This document shows positions 63,305 to 64,000 of a stretch of DNA of 64,000 bases, piece by piece. Made by a program: the position numbers and the translations under genes. Source of the stretch: Chaetoderma sp. LZ-2023a (Eukaryota > Mollusca > Caudofoveata > Chaetodermatida > Chaetodermatidae); assembly GCA_034401795.1 (NCBI GenBank), contig CM067373.1, forward strand, positions 86,213,023 through 86,277,022, in the 5' to 3' direction. The notes beneath the pieces were generated by a model. That model had not been told where the DNA came from, searched no databases, and worked only from the letters and a program-made list of their open reading frames with translations. How positions within the stretch are numbered: the first letter of the stretch is position 1; each line of letters begins with the position of its first letter.

Positions 63305-63546
63305 CTGAAAAAGTTTTAAGTCAATACATAGTTATATAAGAAAAACATTAAACTCGTAAAATTTGAAAAAAGCATCCTTTAACACTGAGCAATGAAAATA
63401 CTGCTCTACATGTATTCAAACCAACAACCTGAATGGCGGAGTAAACTAGGACTTCACTGCCACATGTATTCTCAAATATTGTTGAAGATTGTATATATTT
63501 AAAACATGTTAACCTCTGAAATTTCACTGTTTCAATTACAAGAAAA

Positions 63547-63920
63547 TGGACCATCAAGTTTTAGCTATGCCCCGCCCATCTCTTGCTGAGTTCCACCCAC
63601 ACCTCACTGGTGTTGGGATTGATTGATCCCTGAAATCTCTGACTATCAATTTCCAGAATACTATACAAGTAAGCTGTTAAATATTTTCAAACTAATTTGA
63701 CTGGGTTCTGTTGCTGCAAAGTCAAATTAGTTTCAAAATATTCAACAGAATGTTTATTAAATGGTAAAGACATGCAATTCGCATGTGTCAGACTATTAAG
63801 CGTCAAAGACGGACTAAATTGAGTCATTCGTGCCATAATTAATTATGATGTCATCCTACACATCACTTAGTTGATTATGACATCAGATGATGGATGGATA
63901 AACTGAAAAGGTCCATTACA
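63547..63920. repeat. MITE-2 copy
   Basis: Full copy, GGACCATCAAGTTTTAGC to AAACTGAAAAGGTCCATT. Confidence 0.82.
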
Positions 63921-64000
63921 GACATAGTGGGGCGGATATGTAACAAATTTGAGGTAAGATGTTCCATTCTGGCAGAAAGCATGAAATTTGGCATATAGGT

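Noticed and set aside
1-64000. tRNA, rRNA or other structured RNA genes
   Set aside because: No cloverleaf-like or rRNA-like sequence was recognised on either strand by eye; a covariance-model scan was not possible.

Overview
The window is eukaryotic, intron-rich and dominated by repeats. It most likely comes from a marine invertebrate, probably a mollusc or another lophotrochozoan. That guess rests on a metazoan syntaxin-5 gene, DIRS-type retrotransposons, short palindromic MITEs and satellites of a molluscan flavour. No bacterial or organellar features are present.

One host gene runs through nearly the whole window on the minus strand: syntaxin-5, the Golgi Qa-SNARE. Nine coding exons with GT-AG borders and matching phases can be read, from 63,304 down to the stop codon at 2,439. 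They give 288 codons, from just before the Habc domain to the C-terminal membrane anchor; the N-terminus lies beyond the right edge. Almost everything else is intron of this gene, or sequence below its stop codon.

The two largest introns are swollen by DIRS-type (tyrosine-recombinase) retrotransposons of two families, called A and B here. All five copies are in the sense orientation of the host gene. B1 (about 9.55-21.75 kb, intron 7) is split by A1 (13.46-20.45 kb). B2 (about 46.78-58.90 kb, intron 2) is split by A3 (50.15-57.20 kb). A2 (38.99-45.97 kb, intron 2) stands alone. A elements have inverted terminal repeats, an internal complementary region, a gag gene with an apparent small first exon and intron, an RT/RNase H frame and a largely overlapping tyrosine-recombinase (YR) frame. 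Both B copies have lost the RT core by different deletions yet keep a long YR frame. A1 and A3 interrupt gag of two clearly diverged B copies at exactly the same codon.

Other content by region: 2.8-6.4 kb (intron 8) holds four tandem arrays, including a 151-bp satellite with a YY1-like palindrome and a 181-bp satellite with a DR1-like motif. A broken Tc1 transposon (34.98-36.50 kb) sits inside a TA microsatellite. A fossil of an uncharacterised multicopy invertebrate gene lies antisense at 46.06-46.78 and 58.90-60.85 kb, split by B2[A3]. At least 13 copies of one palindromic MITE and 8 of another are scattered through the introns, several ending very close to exons. A probable TTAA-flanked 2.1-kb element lies at 28.45-30.55 kb.
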